From positions 175,910-239,909 of the forward strand of contig NZ_JYMT01000038.1 in assembly GCF_000938305.1 (NCBI RefSeq): a stretch of DNA of 64,000 nt, given 5' to 3'. The stretch comes from Bradyrhizobium sp. LTSP885. Its GTDB lineage: Bacteria > Pseudomonadota > Alphaproteobacteria > Rhizobiales > Xanthobacteraceae. The position numbers were made by a program, and so were the translations under genes. Within the stretch, counting starts at the first letter, position 1. Each line of letters begins with the position of its first letter. The notes under the pieces are model-generated. The model was given only the letters and a program-made list of their open reading frames with translations. It made no database searches and was not told the DNA's origin. Below, piece by piece: positions 17,670 through 25,563 of this stretch.

Positions 17670-18710
17670 GTGGTACGTTCGCCGGCAAATCTGAATTCCG
17701 ATCTCGCGCGCACCGTCCAGTGCGGCACCACCACCGTCTGGGTATTGCTTGCCGCGATGACGATGTTCGCGTGTCGCGCGAACGCGCAGAGTTGTTCGGT
17801 CTCTGCCGCCGCCGGCAATTACGGTTCGGTCAACATTCTATCCGGTGGTACCACCGATACGACGTCGTCGTTCACCGTCAATTGTACGGGGTGCCTTTCG
17901 CCATTGGGCTGCACCTACAACGTATGCGTCCAGTTTGACCAAGGGTCGCCCAACAGCAATTCCTCGATCCGGTACATGGGGAGCGGGGCCAGCACAATTC
18001 AGCATGAGCTCTATTCCGATGCCGCACGGACCCAGGTCTGGGGCTCCTGGGGCTATGGAGCCTCCCAATACGGCGCGGCGGGAATCAGTCTCAATTTGAC
18101 CATTCCTTTTCTCTCCAACGCTTCTCAGAATTTTACCGTCTATGGTCGAATCAAAGCCGGGCAACAAACAACCGTTCCGGGAACCTACACCTGGAACACG
18201 ACCTCGCCCGCGCTTGCCGGGGCTGCATACCTTCTTGCTAGTCCAAACTGTTCGGCCAATCCGGGAAATTTCGTCAATGCCGGTTCGTCGCCCTGGGTGG
18301 CCACCATCCTGGCGAACTGCAATCTGTCGGCCACTCCCCTCAACTTCGGAAGCGCATCGCTGCTGACATCGAACGTGGATGCGGTCGCGACGCTCACGGT
18401 TCAATGCACCAACACAACCCCTTATTCGATTGGCCTGGACAGCGGAGCCAACGCAAGCGGCAGTCAGCGCCGAATGCTCAACGGTGCGTCGAACCACATC
18501 AACTACAATCTCTATACCGATGCCGCGCGTTCCGCCGCCTGGAGCACGACAACGTCGGCGTCCAGTTGCACAAATGGAACGGGGACCTGCGTGCTTGGTA
18601 CCGGCACCGGCTCCAATCAGAATGTAACCGTCTATGGGCGCGTGCCCCCTCAGGTCGCGCCCGCGGTTGGAACCTATTCCGACACGGTCATAGCAACGAT
18701 CACGTTCTAG
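17670..18710 (+). CDS. Two-domain spore coat U (SCPU) pilin, candidate tip adhesin of an archaic CU pilus
   Basis: A GTG start at 17670, preceded by GGGGA, gives 346 residues with a signal peptide ending near ANAQ. Two SCPU domains follow. The first (from CSVSAAAGNYGSVNILSGG) contains Cys pairs around FTVNCTGC and SNSSIRYMGSG. The second (from CNLSATPLNFGSASLL) contains TVQCTNTTPYSIGLDSG, SGSQRRML and ends PAVGTYSDTVIATITF. Two-domain subunits of this type (CsuE-like) cap archaic chaperone-usher pili, whereas one-domain subunits build the rod. It is convergent with the usher gene rather than downstream of it, which is unusual. Confidence 0.85.
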   Translation: MVRSPANLNSDLARTVQCGTTTVWVLLAAMTMFACRANAQSCSVSAAAGNYGSVNILSGGTTDTTSSFTVNCTGCLSPLGCTYNVCVQFDQGSPNSNSSIRYMGSGASTIQHELYSDAARTQVWGSWGYGASQYGAAGISLNLTIPFLSNASQNFTVYGRIKAGQQTTVPGTYTWNTTSPALAGAAYLLASPNCSANPGNFVNAGSSPWVATILANCNLSATPLNFGSASLLTSNVDAVATLTVQCTNTTPYSIGLDSGANASGSQRRMLNGASNHINYNLYTDAARSAAWSTTTSASSCTNGTGTCVLGTGTGSNQNVTVYGRVPPQVAPAVGTYSDTVIATITF

Positions 18711-18718
18711 ACGTGATC
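18698..18718. terminator. Perfect hairpin spanning the stop codon between convergent pilus genes
   Basis: GATCACGT and ACGTGATC form an 8-bp perfect stem around the loop TCTAG, which contains the tip-subunit stop codon. Overlapping it, CGTGAT/ATCACG offers an alternative pairing. It sits in the 33-bp gap between convergent genes and could act as a bidirectional terminator, but lacks a T-run. Confidence 0.45.
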
Positions 18719-18743
18719 CGGAAGAATCACGCGGAACGGGCCG

Positions 18744-21191
18744 TCAGCGGCACGCAACCGATGCAATCTGAACCTGCTCGCCTGGTCTCGCAGCGAACGG
18801 GAACTCCGCACGACACGGGCCGTCGGATGTTTCAATCGACGCGCGATTGGTGTCTCCGAGGTCCCTGATGAAGGCCTGGCCATCATATCCCACGATGAAT
18901 TCATTGCCGCCGTCGATTCGGCCTCTGGCTCCGGCCGGCACAAAGCGCCCGTCAGGCCGTACGAAGGTTACAAGGGCAGACGAGCGGTCACTGCGGACCT
19001 GAAATTTAACCAGTGTTCCGGCGCGATCGGCCGGAGTGACAACCTCGTGCGTGCTCTCGATCTCGGCATCGACGGGAAGATCGACCGGATCGACCTCGAT
19101 CTTGTTTTTCTGATAGGCGCGAAGTGCAGGGACCAGCAGCATGCCCTGGGAATCGGTCACGCCGGCGGGACGGTTTTCGTGGAGAACCGTCACCCCGGGA
19201 ACTCCGACGTTGACGACAGCAAATCCATCGTCGACCCAGTTTGAAAGAAAGATGTCACCGCCCATCGAGGTAATCGACCCGCGCAATTCCAGCGCGGCGC
19301 TGGTGGCGGAATTGGTCTGACTGACACCCGCCTGGATCATTCCGTAGTTCGATCGGTAAGACACGGATGCCAGACGATCGGTCACCGCCCCGTCGGCTTC
19401 ACGCACCCGCCAGCCGTAGCTGCCAGGTTCGGGCCCGAGCGATTGAACCGCATCGACACTGCCGGTGATGCCGCCTGGTCCCCTGGAAACCCCGGTCGAG
19501 ACCGAAGCGGACGGACCGATCGGAATTGTCAATCCGGCAAAGACTCCTGTGTTTTTTGTGGTTCCAAAATCACGGAATATGGTCGCGAAAGCGGATGCGT
19601 TGAACGGTAATGAGCGTGTGACGGTCGCCGTCGCAATATTCGAAAGCGTTCCGGAACAGTCCAGCAAATGAATGAAGCTTGCGCTCACATTGGTTTTTTC
19701 GTCGAGAGGAAGCGGTGCGCTGAACGTAATTCGGTCGAGCGCAAGCGGCGGCCGGGCGCTGGTGTAAATCGCAGCGTTCGCCGCCGCGGTACTGCTGGCC
19801 GGCAGCGCCGCGAAGTAGCTGGGCGATAGATAATTGAAAAACCCGGAATAGTTCTGCAGCGGATTCACGGTGTAAATCGAGAGCCGGGCGGTTGTCGAAG
19901 CGAGATCTTCGTACGACCCGAACGTGTGCTGAGAGCTCGCCGAGATGCTCAATCCAAACAAGCGGGTCTCGTAAAAGAAATAGGTCTGGAGTCCTGAATT
20001 TCCGTTGCCGGTGCTCGCCGACAGGGCCGCGCCGGCTACTCCGAAGGCTCCCGTTCTGATAACCGCCCCACCTCCGCCATTCGCAAGACCGGACGCGGCC
20101 TCGACGTGGCCTTCCAGTGTCATCCAGTCGAAGATCCCACGGCGCAGAGTTGCCGAGCCAATCGGCGAATTCACATAGACATCCGCATCCGAGCCATAGG
20201 AGAGTCGAGGCAATCCGGCTTCCACCGACCATGCCGTTAGTCCGGGGGCCAGCAGACTCGAGGACGCATAAAACGGTGACGTCGACCTTGTTTCATGACC
20301 CGCAGCATCGCGTATCACCAACTCGGCGCTGCCTGAGCCGGAAATGAGCGGAACGTTATTCACGCTGAAGGGACCCGCGGCCACCTCCTGGGTAAAGGTC
20401 TTCATGTTGTTGACGTACACATCAACTGTCGACGGCACCGCCGCGCTGCCGCCCAACGAAGGAAGCGGCATGGTGACGAGGTCGGGTCGCAGCAGGAAGT
20501 TGCTTTGTGCCTGAAACCCGCCGATCCGAACCGGACGCGACCATGCGAGGCCGCCATTGATGGTGTCACCTGCGACATAGGTGATCATCCTCTGTTGATC
20601 GGAATATCGAAACGAGGTGTCGAGCCTGACGATATCGGTCGGTCGACCGGGACCGGAGCGAACGATCGCCGATTGTTGAAAGGTCCCGTAGGGCGAAAAC
20701 ACCCGGCCGTCGAGAGTCAGGGAATTGCCGTTGGAAGCGTAAAAGCTGCGCACGTCGCTGGAAGAGCTCAGCAGATCGTAGTTCAGGACGCCTCCCCAGG
20801 CTGCTTGCGTTCGAACCAATGATGCGGCGGGTGCTCCGCTCATGTCGAAGGTCTGACCGATGCGATATCGGTTATCCACCGTGATTCGAATGGTCTGGGT
20901 GGGTACCAGATAATCGTAGGATACGGTCGGAATATCGTCGAGTGGGACGATTTCATCCGGATTGTGAGACCCGCTGAGACGCAGGCCGATTTCCTTCAGC
21001 TCCTGCGGCGTAGCTCCGATTCGGTTTCTATCGAGAACGACAAAGCTTGCGATCATCTTGATGGAAGCGCCGTTGATGACGACGTCAAGCTGCAGGTTTT
21101 TCCGCTCCTCGTCGGCACACGATGGACCCGAACCAACCTCGGCTCCGACCACGGCCACCATAAGAGCGGCAATTATCCTATTGCGGACCAT
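18744..21191 (-). CDS. Fimbrial outer-membrane usher protein (archaic CU type)
   Basis: This is the assembly platform of the pilus (CsuD/FimD family), about 815 residues from the ATG at 21191; a GTG at 21212 adds 7 residues and has AAGGG upstream. A signal peptide (IIAALMVAVVGAEVGSGPSC) leads into the N-terminal chaperone-binding domain (LQLDVVINGASI). The 24-strand pore region includes LIPGSGSAE-like SGSGSAELVIRDAAGHE and the plug region PFYASSSLL. C-terminal plug-like domains end at a Cys pair (GPCRAEF and VACR). It overlaps the chaperone gene. It would sit in the outer membrane and polymerise the SCPU subunits. Confidence 0.9.
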   Translation of the reverse strand: MVRNRIIAALMVAVVGAEVGSGPSCADEERKNLQLDVVINGASIKMIASFVVLDRNRIGATPQELKEIGLRLSGSHNPDEIVPLDDIPTVSYDYLVPTQTIRITVDNRYRIGQTFDMSGAPAASLVRTQAAWGGVLNYDLLSSSSDVRSFYASNGNSLTLDGRVFSPYGTFQQSAIVRSGPGRPTDIVRLDTSFRYSDQQRMITYVAGDTINGGLAWSRPVRIGGFQAQSNFLLRPDLVTMPLPSLGGSAAVPSTVDVYVNNMKTFTQEVAAGPFSVNNVPLISGSGSAELVIRDAAGHETRSTSPFYASSSLLAPGLTAWSVEAGLPRLSYGSDADVYVNSPIGSATLRRGIFDWMTLEGHVEAASGLANGGGGAVIRTGAFGVAGAALSASTGNGNSGLQTYFFYETRLFGLSISASSQHTFGSYEDLASTTARLSIYTVNPLQNYSGFFNYLSPSYFAALPASSTAAANAAIYTSARPPLALDRITFSAPLPLDEKTNVSASFIHLLDCSGTLSNIATATVTRSLPFNASAFATIFRDFGTTKNTGVFAGLTIPIGPSASVSTGVSRGPGGITGSVDAVQSLGPEPGSYGWRVREADGAVTDRLASVSYRSNYGMIQAGVSQTNSATSAALELRGSITSMGGDIFLSNWVDDGFAVVNVGVPGVTVLHENRPAGVTDSQGMLLVPALRAYQKNKIEVDPVDLPVDAEIESTHEVVTPADRAGTLVKFQVRSDRSSALVTFVRPDGRFVPAGARGRIDGGNEFIVGYDGQAFIRDLGDTNRASIETSDGPCRAEFPFAARPGEQVQIASVACR

Positions 21192-21912
21192 CTGACGACT
21201 GGGCGATCGCACTCACTGGACCCTTGTTGCTCTCCGCCACAATCGACATGGATCCCCTGACGTCGAAGCCCGTCGGATGGCTCGGCAATATCCAGCTCTT
21301 GACGGACTGCCCGAGGACGTAACCCGCCAGACCGTTTCCATATGAAATCGTCGCTCCCGCCGAGTTACGGAGTCGCAGCGATGCGATACGCAGGTGCTCG
21401 CTTCCGGCGTTGCTTGCGGTCAGAACCAGCTTGCTAGCCTCACGCCGCAGCGTCCAGGAGACACTGGCGGGTCGAACATCGCGTGCCCGAAAGAAAACCG
21501 GGATCGATTGCCGTATCAGGACATTGACCGACCGGCTTTGTTGCCTGACGGCGCTTGGCAATTGATCCACGATGACACGATAGTTTTCCTCAGCCGCTAC
21601 GGGCTGCTTCGATACCCGGACAATCCGCACCACGTAATCGGTGCGCGGCGCCAGGGTGACCGATGGTGGCGAGGCGACAACGTCAGTTGCGGGTTCGAAT
21701 ACATCGTTGCCGTTCGACTGCGACCATCGAACGACCCGCGTTTGTACGACAGCCTCGACGTCGTCGTCATTGCGAAGGGTCAGAACGCCGGCCGCGACTG
21801 GCGCGCCAAGTTCAAGCAGCACCGGCTCGACATGGAGCTGGGCGGCCAGCGAAGGCCGAAGAACGAGGCATATCCCCGCGGCTACCCACAAGAGCCTGCT
21901 TCTGATTGTCAT
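21178..21912 (-). CDS. Periplasmic pilus assembly chaperone (PapD/CsuC-like)
   Basis: The 244-residue protein has a signal peptide (MTIRSRLLWVAAGICLVLRPSLA) followed by an Ig-like chaperone domain: LHVEPVLLELGAPVAAGVLTLRN, then LAPRTDYVVRIVRV and ENYRVIVDQLP, close to the PapD family strand-G1 and YR motifs. A second domain follows (VSWTLRREASKLVLTASN). It would cap SCPU subunits by donor-strand complementation and deliver them to the usher encoded next, whose start overlaps this gene's end. The gene lies 75 bp downstream of the one-domain subunit. Confidence 0.9.
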   Translation of the reverse strand: MTIRSRLLWVAAGICLVLRPSLAAQLHVEPVLLELGAPVAAGVLTLRNDDDVEAVVQTRVVRWSQSNGNDVFEPATDVVASPPSVTLAPRTDYVVRIVRVSKQPVAAEENYRVIVDQLPSAVRQQSRSVNVLIRQSIPVFFRARDVRPASVSWTLRREASKLVLTASNAGSEHLRIASLRLRNSAGATISYGNGLAGYVLGQSVKSWILPSHPTGFDVRGSMSIVAESNKGPVSAIAQSSDGPQ

Positions 21913-21987
21913 CCGATGCTCTCTCTATGCACGCGGCCAAGTTGCCCGGTCGCCGAATGATGGCCTTCTGATCCGGATTGCCTCCGG

Positions 21988-22554
21988 TCAGAATGTGATC
22001 GTCATCGTGACCGTGTCGGTGTAGGTGCCTGGTGGAGGAGCGATCGCTGTGGTTGGGACGACGCCGTAGATATTGATGGTTTGGGCGGCGCCGTTGCCGG
22101 TTCCGAGAAAGCAATCGCCGGCTGTCGTACAGGTGGTCGAGTTGGTCGCGGTGGACCAGGGCAACGTATGTGCCGCGTCGACGTACAGATTGTAGCTGAG
22201 AAAGTTGGCTCCGCTGCTCATGCGACGCTGGCTGCCGGATGCGTTCGAACCATTGTCCATCGCAATCGAGTAGGGACTTCCACTGGTGCAGGTGACCGAT
22301 GCCGTTGAGCTTCCATTGACGGCTGTCGTGAGCAGGCTGGTTCCGGCCGTCGACGCAAAGATGAGCGTCGCCGGATTGATCGTGCAGGCCGCGGTGATGA
22401 CGATCGAAACGCTCAGGGTCGCCGTTGAGGTGCCGGCCTGGGCCACAACCGGCCCTGTGGCGAAAAGACAGGCGGCGATGCCCATCGAGACGATCGACGG
22501 CGATGAGCGACGATACCGTCTCGCTCCCAGGAGAAATTTGAACGGCTGCTTCAT
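21988..22554 (-). CDS. Spore coat U domain pilin, major subunit candidate
   Basis: The ATG at 22554 gives 188 residues: a basic N-terminus, a signal peptide (IVSMGIAACLFATGPVVAQA) and one SCPU domain. Features are ITAACTINPATLIFAST, ASVTCTSGSPYSIAMDNGSN, SGSQRRMSSG and a C-terminal TYTDTVTMTITF, matching the last strand of the two-domain protein at 17670. By analogy with CsuA/B it would be the polymerising rod subunit. It is the first gene of the subunit-chaperone-usher operon. Earlier in-frame codons up to 22614 would put extra residues before the signal peptide and are not favoured. Confidence 0.88.
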   Translation of the reverse strand: MKQPFKFLLGARRYRRSSPSIVSMGIAACLFATGPVVAQAGTSTATLSVSIVITAACTINPATLIFASTAGTSLLTTAVNGSSTASVTCTSGSPYSIAMDNGSNASGSQRRMSSGANFLSYNLYVDAAHTLPWSTATNSTTCTTAGDCFLGTGNGAAQTINIYGVVPTTAIAPPPGTYTDTVTMTITF

Positions 22555-22980
22555 GGTCGAGCTGCCTGACAACAATAGCGAAGTTTCAACTGTGACGACC
22601 GTTATGGTTAACAATCGCAGTGAAGATTCGGTATACGCTTTGTTCTCTCCAGCCGGCGGTCCTTACAACATTCTATGATGCCATCAGAATCGATGAAGCC
22701 ATAGAAATCTGCCCGGAGAGCCAAGGCGGGATTGAAACTCCACGGAATGGAAAACCGGGCGAGAGGCGGAAGTTTGCGGCGGTCGTCCTGCGCGATCTCG
22801 ATTCCCGGATGTCGCTGCGCTCATCCAGACGGTGTCTGACATTGGCGTCATCGCCACCTCGCCCAACCCGCCGCCGCGCGTGATCCCGAGAGCGTCCCGC
22901 CCCGCCGCGCTTATTCCCACGGCATCGTTGCCTCAAATCTGGCGTTGACGCTCCGAATTCACTGATGTCATGATTATGAC
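22555..22980. other. Divergent intergenic region between pilus operon and TetR gene
   Basis: These 426 bp have no convincing gene. The left end (22560-22700) is AT-richer than average and probably carries the pilus promoter. The right end holds the inverted repeat at 22966-22981 and a TTGACG hexamer at 22945. Confidence 0.5.
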
Positions 22981-22981
22981 A
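22966..22981. promoter_or_regulatory. Inverted repeat TGTCAT-GATT-ATGACA overlapping the TetR start codon
   Basis: The perfect 6-bp arms end on the A of the ATG at 22981. TTGACG lies at 22945, with a poor -10 candidate 17 bp later. It is a plausible autoregulatory operator of the TetR-family gene. No ribosome site is visible before the ATG, so a leaderless transcript is possible. Confidence 0.5.
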
Positions 22982-23661
22982 TGAGTGCAGTCAAACGACA
23001 TAGCTCCGGTCTGCGGGATGAATACGCGGCGTTGACGCGCCAGCGCATCGTGGCGGCCTTTGTCGCCTCGCTCGAGGGGAGTGCCGCCGACGATGTTCCG
23101 ATGTCTGATGTCGCCAGGCGCGCCAAGGTCGCGGAACGCACCATCTACCGGCACTTCAAGACCCGCGCGGACCTGCTCGCCGCCGCGGGCGAGTGGATCG
23201 AGGACAACGTCTTTGGCTACGTCCCGTTCAGCTCGCCGGACGAACTGCCCGACATCTTTCGCAAGCTTTGCAAGCGGTTCGATCGTCACCCCCATCTTGC
23301 GCGCGCCATCGCGCTCACCCGGGTCGGCCGCGCCATGCGCGTCGACTTCCGGCGCCGCCTGATTGCACGCCATCACGAGGCGATGGCGCCGCTGACCCGG
23401 CACCTGACGCCGAAGGAGGTCCGCCAGGCAGAGGCGCTGGCGGTTTATCTGAACAATGCGCTGGCCTGGAACGCGCTGCGCGAGGATTTCGGCATGTCCA
23501 GCGCCGAGATATCGGATGCGATCGAATGGGCGCTGACCACGCTGCTCAAAGACGTTCGCCGCCGCGACGCGCTCGCCGCGCAAGAGGCGGCTGAAGGCAG
23601 CGGCCAATCGTCCCGCAAGCGCACGGCGGCACGAAGGAAAACCAGCGTAAGCGCAGGATGA
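22981..23661 (+). CDS. TetR/AcrR-family transcriptional regulator
   Basis: The 226-residue protein has an N-terminal helix-turn-helix: RQRIVAAFVASLEG, then VPMSDVARRAKVAERTIYRHFKTRADLLAAAGEWIE (residues about 20-75). The C-terminal ligand domain has no recognisable signature, and the tail is basic (SRKRTAARRKTS). It overlaps the adenine-deaminase-like gene by 4 bp and so heads a three-gene purine operon. It probably represses this operon through the palindrome at its own start and may respond to a purine; the ligand is inferred from context only. Confidence 0.9.
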   Translation: MSAVKRHSSGLRDEYAALTRQRIVAAFVASLEGSAADDVPMSDVARRAKVAERTIYRHFKTRADLLAAAGEWIEDNVFGYVPFSSPDELPDIFRKLCKRFDRHPHLARAIALTRVGRAMRVDFRRRLIARHHEAMAPLTRHLTPKEVRQAEALAVYLNNALAWNALREDFGMSSAEISDAIEWALTTLLKDVRRRDALAAQEAAEGSGQSSRKRTAARRKTSVSAG

Positions 23662-25541
23662 CGACCATGGCATCTGCAAGCTCGATCCCGGACGACCTGC
23701 TGATCAACGCAGCCGATGAGATCCGCATCCGGCAGGATCTGGTGCTGACCGCGCTTGGCCGCCGTCCGGCCGATCGCGCTCTGCGGGTCGGGCGGCTGCT
23801 CGATGTCCATAGCCGCAGCTGGAGCGAGGATCAGGAGATCGTCTTCAAGGGCCGCCGCATCGCCTGGGTCGGGCCGGCCGGCAGCTATCCCGGCGAGGTC
23901 CGCGAGCGGGTGCACCGGCCGAAACTTTCGGCCGTTCCGGGCTTCGGCGAGGTGCACAAGCACATCGAAAGCTCGCATCTGACGCCGGAATGGGAGGCGG
24001 CGCTGGTGCTGCCGCGCGGCAATACCTGGACCTGCGAGGCCAGCCACGAATTCTCCAACGTCAACGGCGCGCGCAATCTCGAATTCTGGTTCGAGGCCCG
24101 CCGGCGCGGCTCGCCGTTGAAGATCTTTCCGCAGCCCGGCTCCGCCGTGCCGCCCACCGCTTATGAGTGGGGCGGCGGCTGGTATGGCGGCAAGGAGCAG
24201 GCCGGCTTCATGGCCGAGAGCCTGATGGTGACCGGGCTCGACGAAGTGATGGACTGGCCGGCGGTGTGGAATCCGGACAACCCGTCTTACAAACGGATCT
24301 GGGCCATGATCGAGGCGACCTTTGCGGCGCGCGGCGTTGTCGAAGGGCATGCGTCGGGCCTGCGCGACCTGCCGTCGATCAACGCCTTCGCAGCGGCGGG
24401 GCTCGCCTCCGACCACGAGGTGCAGACGCCGGAGGAAACCTGGGACAAGCTGACGCGCGGTCTGTTCATCGAATTGCGCGTCTACGCCATGGCTGAGATC
24501 GTCGCCTGGTTGCTCGCGAAGGGGCTGCAGGACTGGTCGCAGATCGCGTTCACGACCGACGACCGCAGCGCCAGTCACACGCTGGAGCAGGGCGCGAGCG
24601 ACCACAATGCGCGGGTCGCGATCGAGGCCGGCCTTGCGCCCGAGATCGCGATCCAGTGCCTCACCATCAATCCAGCGCGGCACATGCGTCTCACCCCCTA
24701 TGTCGGCAGCCTGTCGCCCGGACGGTTCGGCGACGTCGTGCTGCTGTCTGACGTCGGCAAGCTCGGCATTGCCGAGGTCTGGGCTGACGGTACCCCTGTG
24801 TCGGACGGCACGCGTTACATCGGCCCTGTGCCGGAGATTCGATGGCCCGACTGGGCGACGAAGACGGTCAACGTCAATCGCAAGATCGAGCCGCAGGATT
24901 TTGCGATTGCCGCGGAGCCCGGGCGCGAGACCATGAAGGCGGCGGTGATCCGGCCGTTCCACTGGCATCCCGATTTCTACACGCTCGATCTGCCGGTGCG
25001 CGACGGCGCCGTGCAGCGGGATGAGAGCGAGGCCATCACCAAATTTGCCATCGTCGATCGCTTTTCCGGCGACGGCCGCGTCTCGAAGATGTTTTGGCGC
25101 GGTTGCGGACCGCGTACGCCGGATTCTGCCGTCGCCTGTTCGGTCGCGCACGACAAGCACAACATCTGGGTCGTCGGCTCCTCCGATGCCGCGATGGCCA
25201 AGGCGGTCAATGCGCTCATCGAATTGCAGGGCGGCTGGGCGCTGGTGCGCGAGGGAGAGCTCTCCGCCACCGTGCGCTTCGAGGTTGGCGGCCTGATGAG
25301 TTGCCGTTCCGCCGAGGCGCTGGATGCCGACATGCAGGCTCTCTACGCCGAGGGACGCAAGGTCGACTGGATGTACGAGCCGACCTTCCGGCCGCGCTGG
25401 TATCCGGGATTTCCCGAGCGACTGATGTTCGCGACCCTGACCTGCGCGCCGTGGAGCTGGGTGTTGGTCGCGCCATGCGAAGCGGCGCCGCTCGGCTTTA
25501 TCAACGTGCAGACCGGCCAGGCGCATCCGGTGGTGTGGTGA
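23658..25541 (+). CDS. Adenine deaminase-like amidohydrolase
   Basis: This 627-residue protein aligns with adenine deaminases along its length. It has an HxH metal motif in GEVHKHIESS, SHEFSNVNG in place of DPHEIANV, GLDEVMDWPAVW, GHASGL, AGLASDHEVQTPEETWDKL and TDDRSASHTLEQGASDHNARVAIEAGL, then a C-terminal domain with FSGDGRVSKMFWRGCG and AVACSVAHDKHN. Several canonical residues differ: DAHxH is EVHKH, DPHE is ASHE, and the REG motif reads LRVYA. It may be a divergent adenine deaminase (adenine to hypoxanthine plus ammonia) or act on another aminopurine. The position between a TetR gene (ATGA overlap) and an NCS2 permease supports purine use. Confidence 0.8.
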   Translation: MTTMASASSIPDDLLINAADEIRIRQDLVLTALGRRPADRALRVGRLLDVHSRSWSEDQEIVFKGRRIAWVGPAGSYPGEVRERVHRPKLSAVPGFGEVHKHIESSHLTPEWEAALVLPRGNTWTCEASHEFSNVNGARNLEFWFEARRRGSPLKIFPQPGSAVPPTAYEWGGGWYGGKEQAGFMAESLMVTGLDEVMDWPAVWNPDNPSYKRIWAMIEATFAARGVVEGHASGLRDLPSINAFAAAGLASDHEVQTPEETWDKLTRGLFIELRVYAMAEIVAWLLAKGLQDWSQIAFTTDDRSASHTLEQGASDHNARVAIEAGLAPEIAIQCLTINPARHMRLTPYVGSLSPGRFGDVVLLSDVGKLGIAEVWADGTPVSDGTRYIGPVPEIRWPDWATKTVNVNRKIEPQDFAIAAEPGRETMKAAVIRPFHWHPDFYTLDLPVRDGAVQRDESEAITKFAIVDRFSGDGRVSKMFWRGCGPRTPDSAVACSVAHDKHNIWVVGSSDAAMAKAVNALIELQGGWALVREGELSATVRFEVGGLMSCRSAEALDADMQALYAEGRKVDWMYEPTFRPRWYPGFPERLMFATLTCAPWSWVLVAPCEAAPLGFINVQTGQAHPVVW

Positions 25542-25563
25542 CGGCGTCAATCGGAGCAGCGGG

